A DNA stretch of 42,397 bases, from positions 1 to 42,397 of the forward strand of contig CAZXVH010000033.1 in assembly GCA_964643965.1 (NCBI GenBank), given 5' to 3'. The notes under the pieces were generated by a model. That model had not been told where the DNA came from. It was given only the letters and a program-made list of their open reading frames with translations, and made no database searches. Numbering within the stretch: the first letter of the stretch is position 1; the number at the start of each line of letters is the position of its first letter. This document shows, piece by piece, positions 13,708 through 22,454 of this stretch. Source of the DNA: GCA-2746795 sp964643965. Lineage in GTDB: Bacteria > Chloroflexota > Anaerolineae > Promineifilales > Promineifilaceae. Position numbers and translations under genes: made by a program.

Positions 13708-14190
13708 TTAGTCGGTTTCTGTTCTCAGCCAACCCTTCTCATGCCAGGAATTCAAATATCTGGATTCTGGCCAGATTTCTTTGGGGTTGAAATCAGAGCA
13801 TTCAGCGGGAAATATGCCGCCAACCCGATCCGGTTGTGCCCAGCCAAATTCAATCTCACGACCGCAGCCGGTGCAATTCACGTAAAACATATCGTTTCCC
13901 GGGTTATCCTGTTGTTCGTAGATTTCATGCTTTTCTGGCTTAGAAATGGCGGTATCTTTTGCATACTTGCTGAAGACCTTTCGATAATTCATTTGAGCAT
14001 CTACATCTTCTTTAACTGCTTCTATCTTTTCTTTGTATTTAAATTGCCAGAGATGATTCGCTTTAAGCGGCCCCCATTCCTGCCAGGTTTCACTCTCAGG
14101 CCCCGCAAGGATCTGCCAAACTCGCGTGACGGTTAATTCGTGAGTGCCGCATACTTTACAGGTAAATTCACAAGGTGGGTAATCGTTCAT
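13708..14190 (-). CDS. Hypothetical protein with two CxxC-type zinc-ribbon halves
   Basis: The 160-aa protein starts at ATG 14190, chosen because AAAGGAG sits 7 nt upstream (the frame extends to 14244 without one). It has CKVC near residues 9-12 (CEFTCKVCGTHEL) and CTGC near 110 (YVNCTGCGREIEFGW), which together could form one zinc site, with a charged helical insert between. The C-terminal FNPKEIWPESRYLNSWHEKGW is distinctive but not recognised. Function unknown. Confidence 0.6.
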   Translation of the reverse strand: MNDYPPCEFTCKVCGTHELTVTRVWQILAGPESETWQEWGPLKANHLWQFKYKEKIEAVKEDVDAQMNYRKVFSKYAKDTAISKPEKHEIYEQQDNPGNDMFYVNCTGCGREIEFGWAQPDRVGGIFPAECSDFNPKEIWPESRYLNSWHEKGWLRTETD

Positions 14191-14241
14191 GGTTGTACTC
14201 CTTTTGTTGATGCGCATGTTACAACAAAAACTCTCCGCCCA

Positions 14242-14290
14242 CATCGGCTGATCAGCCGATATTTAGCTCCGCCAGTTGGGGGAGAATTTT
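14242..14290. repeat. Dispersed repeat copy with palindrome and T-run
   Basis: It starts with the 18-bp perfect palindrome ATCGGCTGATCAGCCGAT, followed by TTTAGCTCCGCCAGTTGGG, GGAGAA and an 8-T run. On the plus strand this looks like a factor-independent terminator, although both flanking genes are on the minus strand. It is a member of the family at 10884, 11313, 22361 and 27457. Confidence 0.65.
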
Positions 14291-14302
14291 TTTTCTTGCA
14301 CC

Positions 14303-15493
14303 TTATAGCGTTTGGTTAGCAACGGCCGTTTGCAGCGTTGGTTCTGCCTGCTCAATTAAATGGGTAAGCCGTGCCATGTAGTTGAGAATCAATGGCGGCG
14401 GTGGTTCATCCAGCGCCTTGATAGTGGCTTCCAGTTGCAGCTGTCGCTCTTTGAGGTCTGACACCTGGGCTGCCGCCCCGGAAGCTGTGCGATGGCTGAT
14501 CATGCGGTTCCACAAAATTTGGCAGGCTGCGGCTAAGGGCGGTGCCAGGATAATACCGAAGAGACCATAAGCATCTGCTAAAGCAATGAGGAAGACCACT
14601 GTCAACATAGGGCTGACCCGCCTGTGTGGGGTAAGGCGTGGTTCAACCCACCATTTTAGGGCGGCCACAACGGCGAGTGTGTAAACGGCCGTTAACACAC
14701 TTAGCGGTACACCTGTCAGCAACCCCAGCAACAGAGGCATAATCGCCGCCAGGATTGCCCCAACCATAGGTATCAACAACAGGATGGCGCCCGTCAGCGC
14801 CAACAAGGTAGGGTAAGGCGATCCCAGCGCCCAGTAACCCAAACCTAACAGCAGCCCAGCCAAAAGACTCTGCGCGACCTCACTGCGGATATAACTGCCC
14901 AGGTCAGACTCAATGGTCTGCCAGATGTCACGCGCTCGCGCCCGCTGTTCCGGTGGCAGCAGCGAGAGCCAGAGTCGTTCAAATCGAACCTGATCGAGGC
15001 TCCAATAGAGGCTCAAGAACAGAATGACGAGTCCGCCGCTCACGACGCTGAAAGCACCTTGCGTGAAACTTAGGGCGGCCGGCAGCACAAGCTGCCCCTC
15101 GTCGCCGGTAATGGCGGCGAAAAGTTCACTCGGCGGCGGCAGCCACAGATCCAGCAGTTGTTGGAACGAACTGCCTTGCAGCCAGGCCGGCTGTCGCCAG
15201 GCATCCTGCGCTGATAACTGACGGGCTAACTCCTGAATGTCACGGATCGTCGCGCCACCCGTCAGAAAAAGTAAGAAGCCAAAACCGGCCAGAGTAATCA
15301 GGATTAGTGAGATCACAAGCAGGCGTCTCGCTAATCCTTGTCCGGTGGGACGCTTGATCAGGGGACGAATCGCAACCGCCAACGCCACCGAGATCAGAAC
15401 GTAAATGACGGCCGTGCGAAACTGCCAAAGCAGCAGTAAAACCAGTAACGTGGACATAACGGCCGTTCCCATCCATACCAGTCGTTTTGTCAT
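14303..15493 (-). CDS. AI-2E-family (PerM-like) membrane permease, copy 2
   Basis: This 396-aa integral membrane protein of the AI-2E/PerM family has an N-terminal pair of helices (WMGTAVMSTLLVLLLLWQF, AVIYVLISVALAVAIRPLI), a polar extracytoplasmic region (about 90-150), then a membrane bundle with LLLGLGYWALGSPYPTLLAL and LIPMVGAILAAIMPLLLG. The GxPYxxxLAL and IPxVGxxLAxxP signatures are typical. Family members export small molecules or act as Na+(Li+)/H+ antiporters; the substrate is unknown here. Its ATG overlaps the stop of the upstream paralogue by 4 bp, so the two are coupled. A soluble C-terminal tail of about 60 residues follows the last helix. Confidence 0.92.
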   Translation of the reverse strand: MTKRLVWMGTAVMSTLLVLLLLWQFRTAVIYVLISVALAVAIRPLIKRPTGQGLARRLLVISLILITLAGFGFLLFLTGGATIRDIQELARQLSAQDAWRQPAWLQGSSFQQLLDLWLPPPSELFAAITGDEGQLVLPAALSFTQGAFSVVSGGLVILFLSLYWSLDQVRFERLWLSLLPPEQRARARDIWQTIESDLGSYIRSEVAQSLLAGLLLGLGYWALGSPYPTLLALTGAILLLIPMVGAILAAIMPLLLGLLTGVPLSVLTAVYTLAVVAALKWWVEPRLTPHRRVSPMLTVVFLIALADAYGLFGIILAPPLAAACQILWNRMISHRTASGAAAQVSDLKERQLQLEATIKALDEPPPPLILNYMARLTHLIEQAEPTLQTAVANQTL

Positions 15494-16758
15494 TTTGCCT
15501 CCGAACTGCGGGCCAGCAGCATATCCAGGTCGATGGCAATCGCCTCAATCTCGTCCATCACCTGATCCCGCTGCCTGACATCCTGGTCTGACCCTTTTTG
15601 CGTGTGTCGCGCCTGATTGCTCAGGTCTTGGGCCAATGCTTGCGCTTCATAGCGCAGCCGGTCGGCATAGTTGCGACCATCCGTGATTACTGGCTCTTTG
15701 GCTTCGGGATCAAAGACGAAGCGATTGAGTATAAGCTGAACGATAGCTGCGATAGGAATCGCCATCAGTGCGCCGGCCACACCCAGCAAAGACCCAAATG
15801 CAAAAAGCGCCAGCAGCGTAACAAATGGATTAACACCCACCGCCTTGCGCATCACGCGGGGCACCAGGATGCTGTTTTCCAACTGCTGAATGACCACTGT
15901 GGCCAGGATAACCCAGATTAGCTTGTCAGGCCCCAGGGAGAGAGCGACCAGCGCCGCCGGCACAGCCCCCAGCAGCGGTCCAATGAGCGGGACTGCCTCC
16001 ATCACGCCGGCCACTAAGGCCAGAACCAGAACATAGGGCAGCCCGATGAGCCAATAGGCCACCAGGGCCATGCTACCGACGACTAACATCAAGATGCCTT
16101 GTCCGGCAATATAAGCGCCCACCTTTGTTTCCATCGCTGAAATGAGATCTTTAATGCTTTCCCGCTGATCCATTGGCATCAGCCACAGCGAGGAGCGAAT
16201 GATTCTCGGCCCATCAACTGTCCAATAATAGGCCAAGAGGAGAATGGCAACGGCCGTAAAAATACCACTAGCGGCTGAGGCTACATAACCCAGCACCTGC
16301 TCGGCGGAATCCAATAGTTCTTGCCCTGTTTGTTGTACCGGATCCGGAAATGAGAGTGTGGCGGGGAGAAGTGCATTCAGACCATCCAGCATGGGATTGG
16401 GATGACCAACCAGCCATTCACGCAGGTTTTGGTAATAACCGGGCACGGCGGCTGTAATGGTGGCGCTTTGTTCGGTAATCAAGGGAAATAACAACAGCAC
16501 GAAGCCCGTGAGCAAGGTCAGTAAGAGGAGATAAATAAGAATGACCCCCGCTTTCTGCGGAACTCCCCGTCGATGCAGCCAGGCAACAACCGGCCTGAGT
16601 ATCGTACCAATGACGATAGCCACAAATAGGACGAAAATGACCTGATGAAAGCGATAGAGCAGCCAGAAACTCAGGCCGATAGAAGCCAGGACGAGCGTGG
16701 CCCATGCGACCCGCCAAAATGTCCAGTTATAGTGTTGTTCCGGCGGTAAGGTTGTCAT
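15490..16758 (-). CDS. AI-2E-family (PerM-like) membrane permease, copy 1
   Basis: The 422-aa protein is a paralogue of the next gene and has the same plan: N-terminal helices (VAWATLVLASIGLSFWLLYRF, VIFVLFVAIVIGTILRPVV), a variable loop, then WLIGLPYVLVLALVAGVMEA and VPLIGPLLGAVPAALVAL. A charged C-terminal tail (about 355-422) ends IAIDLDMLLARSSEAK. The pair may form a hetero-oligomer. The stop overlaps the start of the second gene (ATGA). The neighbourhood is rich in stress genes, which fits a cation or osmolyte role better than quorum sensing, but that is inference. Confidence 0.92.
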   Translation of the reverse strand: MTTLPPEQHYNWTFWRVAWATLVLASIGLSFWLLYRFHQVIFVLFVAIVIGTILRPVVAWLHRRGVPQKAGVILIYLLLLTLLTGFVLLLFPLITEQSATITAAVPGYYQNLREWLVGHPNPMLDGLNALLPATLSFPDPVQQTGQELLDSAEQVLGYVASAASGIFTAVAILLLAYYWTVDGPRIIRSSLWLMPMDQRESIKDLISAMETKVGAYIAGQGILMLVVGSMALVAYWLIGLPYVLVLALVAGVMEAVPLIGPLLGAVPAALVALSLGPDKLIWVILATVVIQQLENSILVPRVMRKAVGVNPFVTLLALFAFGSLLGVAGALMAIPIAAIVQLILNRFVFDPEAKEPVITDGRNYADRLRYEAQALAQDLSNQARHTQKGSDQDVRQRDQVMDEIEAIAIDLDMLLARSSEAK

Positions 16759-16788
16759 GGTCTTATTAAAAGAAGTAATCGGAATTGT

Positions 16789-17118
16789 CTAGTAGTTTCG
16801 CAGTTGTCTACGAAACTCCCGAACCTGATGCTCAACGGCATTTAAAGCGCCGTCCAGTGTGGCATCAAACTGCTCACCTTTTTCGGTTGCCGCGATATGA
16901 TCTGATCCCATATAGACGACAATCGTCACTTCGTATATGTGCGATGTCTGCCGTCCCTGGGATGGCTGCTTGAAATTAACTACGCCGCCTGAAATATCGT
17001 TGTGGTTTTCTGCCAATTTACTGAGCCGGTCTACAGCAAGCGTGTAAAATTCATTCTCGCTTTTTTTGACATCATCAAGTTCGTTATTAAATTCAATTGG
17101 GAAATTTAGAGCATCCAT
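16789..17118 (-). CDS. HPF/RaiA-like ribosome hibernation factor, short form
   Basis: The 109-aa protein resembles the N-terminal domain of the sigma-54 modulation/ribosomal S30AE family: the beta-alpha-beta pattern runs LAVDRLSKLAENHNDISGGV, YEVTIVVYMGSDHIAATEKGEQ, FDATLDGALNAVEHQVREFRRQL. These proteins bind the 30S decoding region and silence ribosomes in stationary phase. The long-form C-terminal dimerisation domain is absent. An atypical N-terminus (MDALNFPIEFNNE) and weak similarity in the first strand lower certainty. It lies next to a baeRF-type protein, also ribosome-linked. Confidence 0.75.
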   Translation of the reverse strand: MDALNFPIEFNNELDDVKKSENEFYTLAVDRLSKLAENHNDISGGVVNFKQPSQGRQTSHIYEVTIVVYMGSDHIAATEKGEQFDATLDGALNAVEHQVREFRRQLRNY

Positions 17119-17208
17119 TTTATCCTCACCATTGGCTTGTTAGCCTAACGATAGCATTTCATAGAACAGTGTGATTTAGCGTCTCGGGTTTCAATTAGAC
17201 TGCCAAAA

Positions 17209-18369
17209 TTAGTAGCGGAAAACAGCAGCAATGGCTGATTTGGTTGGCATTTCGTCTTGTGAAAGGGCAAAAACGGTTCCGCCATTTTGCAAGGTCTGCA
17301 TCGCGGCAAAATCCAAGAGGGGGAGATAATCTTCTTTGCGCTGCCCGTCCTGGTAATAAACAACTTCCCCCGTATCCCGGTTGAAGTTCCCCCACACTTG
17401 CGTATCAACGGCTACGACGAGTCTGTCCACACGGCCGTTAAATGCCGCCGCGACAATCTCTTCAACGTTATCCGATGCTGTATCTGTATCGGCAAGCTGT
17501 TGATAGGCCGCCATAATCTTTTCTGTTTCTTGACGGAAATGGGGTTCGACAATCGGCCAGGCCTGTTCCTGTAATGTTTCGGGCAGCAAATGCTCAGGAC
17601 TGCCTGTTATGCCTTCTGGCATGATATGGGCATAGTCGCTGACCCTACGATAAATCGACAGCAGGTAATCGACGCCAGCTAAGACCAGCGGCGCTTGTTG
17701 CTCATGAAAGATGTCCTTGAGACCCCTGTCCACCAGGCTGAGATAGCGCTCAATCCCGGACTCTTGTTGCTCAGCGCCGGAACCACCCTGCCCGTGGAAT
17801 ATGCCTATGCCTACTCCCTTTGGCGCTGTTACAGTGTGCACCTGCACCTGTGTTTCTGGATCATCGAGCTTGAGTACTTCATTTAGACTTTCTAGTAGTC
17901 CAACCGGTAAATCGATTTGCCCTACACTGTGACGTGTTCCTTCAAACAGTCGCACCTCATTCTGGCTTAGGGCCAGGATGTAATAGTGTCCATTATTGGT
18001 GAACAGCGGTAAAACTGGTTTAACGTAATAAGATCGCGCAATGATGAGCAGTTCCTCGACGGAAAATGGTAGACGATAGACATGGAAGTCATCTGCGGCC
18101 ATAAATATAGCCAGGCCATCATACTGATGCTGCCAGAAGGAGCTACTATTGAGTAATGCCTGCGCTGGTTGCAGCAGCGTACTCGCTTCTCGTGGTCCCA
18201 TTCCGCTGTTCAGAAATCGGTGTTCGGCATCGCGCAGCAGGTTTTTGAGACGAATGGGATCTTGCTGGGCGTCCTGACCGGCACGGTGTGTGGGCAGAAA
18301 AATCGATAGGCTGGGATTTGCTGCTTGTTGTGCCAGCCCTTTGATTTGATCTAAAGTTAAGTTTTCCAT
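17209..18369 (-). CDS. baeRF-type (bacterial eRF1-like) protein
   Basis: The 386-aa protein matches the bacterial archaeo-eukaryotic release factor-like (baeRF, probably family 3) group. Signatures are PSLSIFLPTHRAGQDAQQDP, IRLKNLLRDAEHRF, a middle part (YYILALSQNEVRLFEGTRHS) and an eRF1 domain 3-like C-terminus (VEEIVAAAFNGRVDRLVVAVDTQVWGNF). Family members are predicted from comparative genomics to act in ribosome rescue or hibernation. I see no GGQ motif of true release factors. It starts at 18369 with AAAGGAG. Its neighbours bacterioferritin and the HPF-like gene support a dormancy or stress role. Confidence 0.85.
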   Translation of the reverse strand: MENLTLDQIKGLAQQAANPSLSIFLPTHRAGQDAQQDPIRLKNLLRDAEHRFLNSGMGPREASTLLQPAQALLNSSSFWQHQYDGLAIFMAADDFHVYRLPFSVEELLIIARSYYVKPVLPLFTNNGHYYILALSQNEVRLFEGTRHSVGQIDLPVGLLESLNEVLKLDDPETQVQVHTVTAPKGVGIGIFHGQGGSGAEQQESGIERYLSLVDRGLKDIFHEQQAPLVLAGVDYLLSIYRRVSDYAHIMPEGITGSPEHLLPETLQEQAWPIVEPHFRQETEKIMAAYQQLADTDTASDNVEEIVAAAFNGRVDRLVVAVDTQVWGNFNRDTGEVVYYQDGQRKEDYLPLLDFAAMQTLQNGGTVFALSQDEMPTKSAIAAVFRY

Positions 18370-18393
18370 CGGTTACTCCTTTTTAATATGGCG

Positions 18394-18426
18394 AGATTGG
18401 CCCAATCTTGGAGATTGGCCCAATCT
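18394..18426. repeat. Double AGATTGGCCCAATCT repeat
   Basis: Two identical near-palindromic 15-mers (18394-18408 and 18412-18426) are separated by TGG. The same architecture, with a different core, occurs at 26968-27000. It lies in the baeRF gene leader and downstream of the bacterioferritin gene, and could be a shared regulatory or terminator element. Confidence 0.6.
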
Positions 18427-18457
18427 GGAAACGCCAAAGTTCATTGCGCTTGAACTC

Positions 18458-18937
18458 TTAACCTGTCGTGTCTTCTGTTTGATTGGTTAGATAATTCTCC
18501 AAACCCATCTGCTCGATCTGGGAGCGCTGTACCTCCGCCCAATCCATATGACCCTCTTCCATCTTGAGGATGCGCAGCAGCAGATCGCCGCTGGCCTGGT
18601 CGCTGACCTCATGAGCCAGGGCGATGGCGTCATTGTAGGCACGCACGGCCTCAATCTCAGCTTCCTGGTCGTTCGTGATCATTTCCAGCACATTTGCCCC
18701 AATTTTTATGGGGTTGAGTTTGGATACAACCGGTGTGCCATCCAGGAAAATGATGCGCTGGATCAGCCACTCGGCATGGTGCATCTCGTCCATCGCTTGC
18801 GCTTCGACGGTGTTGTGGAGACGGCTGTATCCCCAGTTGTCGTACATCTCCGAATGCACCATTTGTTGGCTGATGGCGGTAAGCTCATCGGCCAGGAGTT
18901 GGTTCAACACTGTTATTAGTTTGTCATTACCTTTCAT
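18458..18937 (-). CDS. bfr: Bacterioferritin
   Basis: The 159-aa protein is a ferritin-fold four-helix bundle with the bacterioferritin signature: LNQLLADELTAISQQMVHSEM, MDEMHHAEWLIQRIIFLDGTP and ILKMEEGHMDWAEVQ. Ferroxidase ligands are visible: Glu in ADELTA, ExxH in MDEMHHAEWL, and the later Glu and ExxH in MEEGHMDW. A haem-ligating Met is possible in the RIIFLDGTP region but cannot be fixed without alignment. It stores iron and detoxifies Fe2+ with peroxide. The start at 18937 has AAAAGGAAG upstream; the frame extends to 18967. Confidence 0.95.
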   Translation of the reverse strand: MKGNDKLITVLNQLLADELTAISQQMVHSEMYDNWGYSRLHNTVEAQAMDEMHHAEWLIQRIIFLDGTPVVSKLNPIKIGANVLEMITNDQEAEIEAVRAYNDAIALAHEVSDQASGDLLLRILKMEEGHMDWAEVQRSQIEQMGLENYLTNQTEDTTG

Positions 18938-18981
18938 GAGATTCTTCCTTTTATTTTGTATCAGCACGTTTGCTGATTGAC

Positions 18982-19008
18982 TTGAGTGAGAGTGTTCTCA
19001 TCACTCAA
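18982..19008. terminator. Hairpin after RNase gene
   Basis: The inverted repeat TTGAGTG (18982-18988) / CACTCAA (19002-19008) has an inner AGA-GTGT-TCT stem. It lies 12 bp past the stop of the RNase gene on the minus strand and before bfr. No T run follows, so termination is only suggested. Confidence 0.35.
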
Positions 19009-19019
19009 AATTAAGTAGA

Positions 19020-20528
19020 TCATTTGCCTGCGCCAACTCTTTTGAAATCAATAAAGCCGCGCTGCACGTCAACGGCCGTTAACGCCACCCGAATCCGATC
19101 ACCGACATCCAGACCCTCAAACCCCTGCATGAGTTTGCCTTCAACTGGCACAGTGAGCAGCCGCACCCACGTCCCTTTCTCGGAAGCGCCGGTAACAAAC
19201 GCATCAAATTGTTCACCGATCCTGGACTCAATTACAAGGGCGGCGGCAGATTTGCTGACCTGTCGTTCCACCTTGTTGGCGGCATCCTCTGCCTTAGTCA
19301 GATGCTGGGCTAAGACATTCAGTTCCTCATAACTATAGGGTACAGCCTGGCCGACAATAGCGGCTTTTAACAAACGCTGCGTAATTAGATCGGTGTAGCG
19401 GCGATTGGGGGCGGTGGAATGGGCATAATCTTTGACCGCCAGACCAAAGTGGCCTGAGGTCGTATCGTCGGGCTGTTCGGCGCTGTACTCGCCTGCGCCC
19501 AGCAGTTTGATTATCGAAAGAGAGAGGTCGGGGAAGCGCAGGGGATCGGCGGCTTTTGCTTTGACGAGAAACGCATCAAGCGCCACCGAATCTGGATTAG
19601 CGGGCAGCGTGGCGCCGTGTTCTTGGGCGAGTCTCACAATCCGATCCCAGCGTTTGGGTGTGCGTACCACCCTGCGGATGGATGGGAATTTATTGGCCGC
19701 GAGATAGCGAGCGGTGACGCCGTTGGTGGCGATCATGAATTCCTCTACGATTTCTTTGGCGCGATTTTTCTTTTCTACGGCGAGCTCACGGATTTGATCG
19801 CCGTCAAAAACGGGTCTGGCTTCGATGGTTTCCAGGCTGAGTGCCCCGTGGACGTGCCGCAAGCTCTTCAGGCTTTGGGCGACGCGGTCTTGCAGGCGCA
19901 GGTTTTCAGTCAGTCCGGGAACGGCCGTTATCTCCTCAGGCGCTTCTCCATCCCCATCCAGCCAGGCGGCCACACTGTTATACGCAAGCCGGGCATGATT
20001 GTACACACGTGCTCGATAAATATCTGAATCTTGCAAAATTCCGCCTGCACCGATTACCATTTCTACGACAACTGCCATGCGCTCTTTATTGAAATTCAGA
20101 GAGGTGAAATCGGTGGAGAGCTTTTCCGGCAGCATGGAGAAGATTTGAGCGGCCGTATAAACCGAGGTCGTGTTGTGGCGAGCATGTTGGTCAATGGCGG
20201 AGCCATCTTTAACCAGCGCGTCCACGTCAGCGATAGCCACGCGAATCCTGATTTTATCATCGGACAGGGACTCAGCCAGCGTCAGCTGATCCAGGTCGTG
20301 GGAGTCATCGTTGTCAATGGAAGCCCACAGGAGATCCGTCAGATCACGTATGCCAGCGGCCGACCCGCCAGATTCGCTGTTTAGTCTGGCGGGGGCTTGA
20401 ATTTTGTCCAGTTCTGCCAGCACTGCGGCCGAAAAGTCAGGGAGTAAGCCTCTGTCCAGCATCGCTTGATGGGCAATATGCTGCAAGATTTCCCGGTGTG
20501 GCTGATCAGACTGTGCATTTTTTAGCAT
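19020..20528 (-). CDS. RNase II/R-family exoribonuclease (RNB domain)
   Basis: The 502-aa protein contains an RNB catalytic domain (about 60-400). The acidic cluster in WASIDNDDSHDLDQL supplies the metal-binding aspartates, and TAPNRRYTDLITQRLL matches the conserved RRYxDLxxxRLL block. The C-terminal part (about 425-500: RIGEQFDAFVTGASEKGTWVRLL) looks like an S1-type RNA-binding domain. It lacks the N-terminal cold-shock domains of RNase R, so it resembles the short RNB proteins seen in cyanobacteria and Chloroflexota. It degrades RNA 3' to 5'. Start ATG 20528. Confidence 0.9.
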   Translation of the reverse strand: MLKNAQSDQPHREILQHIAHQAMLDRGLLPDFSAAVLAELDKIQAPARLNSESGGSAAGIRDLTDLLWASIDNDDSHDLDQLTLAESLSDDKIRIRVAIADVDALVKDGSAIDQHARHNTTSVYTAAQIFSMLPEKLSTDFTSLNFNKERMAVVVEMVIGAGGILQDSDIYRARVYNHARLAYNSVAAWLDGDGEAPEEITAVPGLTENLRLQDRVAQSLKSLRHVHGALSLETIEARPVFDGDQIRELAVEKKNRAKEIVEEFMIATNGVTARYLAANKFPSIRRVVRTPKRWDRIVRLAQEHGATLPANPDSVALDAFLVKAKAADPLRFPDLSLSIIKLLGAGEYSAEQPDDTTSGHFGLAVKDYAHSTAPNRRYTDLITQRLLKAAIVGQAVPYSYEELNVLAQHLTKAEDAANKVERQVSKSAAALVIESRIGEQFDAFVTGASEKGTWVRLLTVPVEGKLMQGFEGLDVGDRIRVALTAVDVQRGFIDFKRVGAGK

Positions 20529-20591
20529 AAGGGTTTCTCTAGTTTGATCAAGAAGGTATTCGTTTATAGCAAAAACATAGCGCCTCAGGGT

Positions 20592-20750
20592 TTATATAAC
20601 CCCTAACAAATTCAAAATGATGAGGATAACGGCGAGAACAAGTAAGGTATGAATGATGTTACCGGTTTTAGGGATGCGCGAACTTACATTGCTGCCTAAA
20701 AAGCCGAGCAGCCACAAGACGATGAGAATGACAATAATAGTCCACAACAT
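20592..20750 (-). CDS. lmo0937-family (DUF5670) small membrane protein
   Basis: The 52-aa protein starts at ATG 20750 after AGAAGGAG and ends at TAA 20592. It has two hydrophobic helices, MLWTIIVILIVLWLLGFLG and IIHTLLVLAVILIILNLLG, joined by a short polar turn (SNVSSRIPKTGN), as in the lmo0937 family of stress-associated small membrane proteins. Function is unknown. It sits between the RNase and SDR genes on the same strand. Confidence 0.85.
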   Translation of the reverse strand: MLWTIIVILIVLWLLGFLGSNVSSRIPKTGNIIHTLLVLAVILIILNLLGVI

Positions 20751-20802
20751 GAGATTTCTCCTTCTGAACGATCTAATTAAGCTACCTGTCAGTTAATCGC
20801 TC

Positions 20803-21582
20803 TTAACGATAGACGAGTCCACCATCAATCAGGGGAGCCTGTCCGGTCATATAATCCGAATCCGGCCCTGCCAGATAGGAAACGAAAGAGGCCACGTCTT
20901 CGGGGGTCTGCGCCCGACCAAGAGCGATATCGCCGACGAACTTATCGTAGTTCTCGCCGATTTTGGCGCCCGTGATTTCGGCCATGCGCCGGTCAATCTC
21001 GACCCACATATCGGTGCCGACAACACCGGGGCAGTAAGCATTGACTGTGATGCCATCGCTCGCAAACTCTTTAGCCGCCGCCTGCGTCAGGGCACGGACG
21101 GCGAACTTAGTCGCCGAGTAGACGCCCAGCAGAGGAAAGCCTTCATGCCCCGCGATGGAAGACGCGCTGATGATTTTCCCTTTCTGCTTGCGCTCCTTGA
21201 ACTTTGCGCCTGCGGCCTGAATGCCCCACAAAACACCCTCGATGTTGACCTTGAAGATTTTCTCGACTTCTTCGGGCGTGACCTCAGCGATGGATTGGAT
21301 ATTAGCGATGCCCGCATTGTTGACGATGATGTCGAAGCCACCGAGTTCCTTTTCGGCGTGGTCAACGGCGGCGTAAACCTCATCGCGCTTTGATACGTCG
21401 GCTTTGAATGTGGTGGCCTTGCGACCCGCCGCCCGCACTTCGTCGGCGACAGCCGCCATTTTCTCTTCGTTAATATCTACGATGGCAATGTCCGCGCCGT
21501 CATTGGCTAGACGTAACGCAATCGCCCGTCCGATGCCCTGTCCCGCGCCTGTGATTAGGGCGACTTTTCCGTTAATGCTCAT
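20803..21582 (-). CDS. Short-chain dehydrogenase, acetoin/diacetyl reductase type
   Basis: The 259-aa SDR has the Rossmann motif TGAGQGIG (about 11-18), NNAG (about 89-92), catalytic Ser (IISASSIAG), YSATK (Tyr-x3-Lys) and the tail YMTGQAPLIDGGLVYR. Together with NIQSIAEVTPEE, KFKERKQKGKIISASSIAGHEGFP and DMWVEIDRRMAEITG, it closely resembles BudC/ButA meso-2,3-butanediol dehydrogenases or (S)-acetoin-forming diacetyl reductases using NAD(H). RBS AAAGGAGA is present. No other butanediol pathway gene is nearby, so its physiological substrate is inferred from similarity only. Confidence 0.93.
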   Translation of the reverse strand: MSINGKVALITGAGQGIGRAIALRLANDGADIAIVDINEEKMAAVADEVRAAGRKATTFKADVSKRDEVYAAVDHAEKELGGFDIIVNNAGIANIQSIAEVTPEEVEKIFKVNIEGVLWGIQAAGAKFKERKQKGKIISASSIAGHEGFPLLGVYSATKFAVRALTQAAAKEFASDGITVNAYCPGVVGTDMWVEIDRRMAEITGAKIGENYDKFVGDIALGRAQTPEDVASFVSYLAGPDSDYMTGQAPLIDGGLVYR

Positions 21583-21746
21583 GTTAATCTCCTTTCGCTT
21601 TCATTATAAGTACCCAAATAATTGTTTCTCACTCATTTTTCTTCATGGGTATCTTTGATCATTTCACTTTTTCCTACTTTAATCCTAAACGTCATGAGAA
21701 CTGTGCGCTGGACTGATGACTGCCTGCGCATTTATGCCCAACTACA

Positions 21747-22142
21747 CTAGTCCATTACTGATTCTGGTTCTGGTTTCGGTTCTTCTACCGGTTTGCCCCG
21801 CCAGGGAGTGCCCAGGTACGGTAGGATGAAATAGTCTAGCCCAATATAACCTGCTACTTTCCAAGCCAGGATAATCAGAACCGAGAGCAAGAAGAGCATT
21901 CCGTTGGTGCTGGCTGCCCCAGCCATGATGTAATTCCAGTTCATCAGCCCGCCGAGGAAAGCTGCAATCCCTGTAAAGAGACCAAGAATGAGCGCAATAC
22001 CAATTAACAACTCGCCATAGGCGACTACTTTAGCAAACCAGGTGTATGATCCTGTATCTAGCAGGAATTGAATGAACGAACGATACCAGCCGAAGGCAAT
22101 GGCAGGGCTACCCTCCGCGGGTATTGCTACCGCGTTTGTCAT
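21747..22142 (-). CDS. DoxX-family membrane protein, apparently N-terminally shortened
   Basis: The 131-aa product carries the later part of a DoxX-type membrane protein: WFAKVVAYGELLIGIALILG, GIAAFLGGLMNWNYIMAG and FLLSVLIILAWKVAGYIGLD. The first transmembrane helix expected before the AIPAEGSPAIAFGWYRSFIQ segment is missing, and the start codon abuts a duplicated block (22139-22652). There is no Shine-Dalgarno site at the start. The block probably replaced the original 5' end, so this may be a broken gene. DoxX proteins act with terminal oxidases or sulfur oxidation. Confidence 0.75.
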   Translation of the reverse strand: MTNAVAIPAEGSPAIAFGWYRSFIQFLLDTGSYTWFAKVVAYGELLIGIALILGLFTGIAAFLGGLMNWNYIMAGAASTNGMLFLLSVLIILAWKVAGYIGLDYFILPYLGTPWRGKPVEEPKPEPESVMD

Positions 22143-22360
22143 GTCGATAAACTGCCTTCGTTTTTGCTAACACAGACGCCCCAGACAGTGTGGTGCGCCG
22201 ATTATTAACTGCAAAAATAACTCTTGGTGGCTGCGCAAAGCGCAGCCGTTTGTTCCGCAATCTGCCAGGATTCCGGCGTTGGCTGTTAGAGGGTGAGATG
22301 GGGAATCGGTTCAGAGGATGCGGATTGTATAGTGATCTTACAGCGAACCGGCACTGGTAG

Positions 22361-22405
22361 CATCGGCTAGTCAGGGGAGATGTAGCTCCGCCAGTTGGGG
22401 GAGAA
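22361..22405. repeat. CATCGGCT...CTCCGCCAGTTGGGGGAG repeat inside block A
   Basis: This copy of the dispersed family lies within the duplicated block and is followed by a G-rich tract and AACGGCCGTT, as at 11313 and 27457. Confidence 0.7.
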
Positions 22406-22454
22406 GGGGAGGGGGTGGAGGGGGCAAACGGCCGTTTACTCAACCAAATGATAA

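Noticed and set aside
16789..17118. Classical long-form HPF
   Set aside because: Only the N-terminal S30AE-like domain is present; there is no C-terminal dimerisation domain.
22378..22405. tRNA-like look of GATGTAGCTCCGCCAGTTGG
   Set aside because: The TAGCTC...GTTGGG resemblance to a tRNA D-arm is not followed by an anticodon or T-arm, and the same text recurs in five spacers as a repeat.
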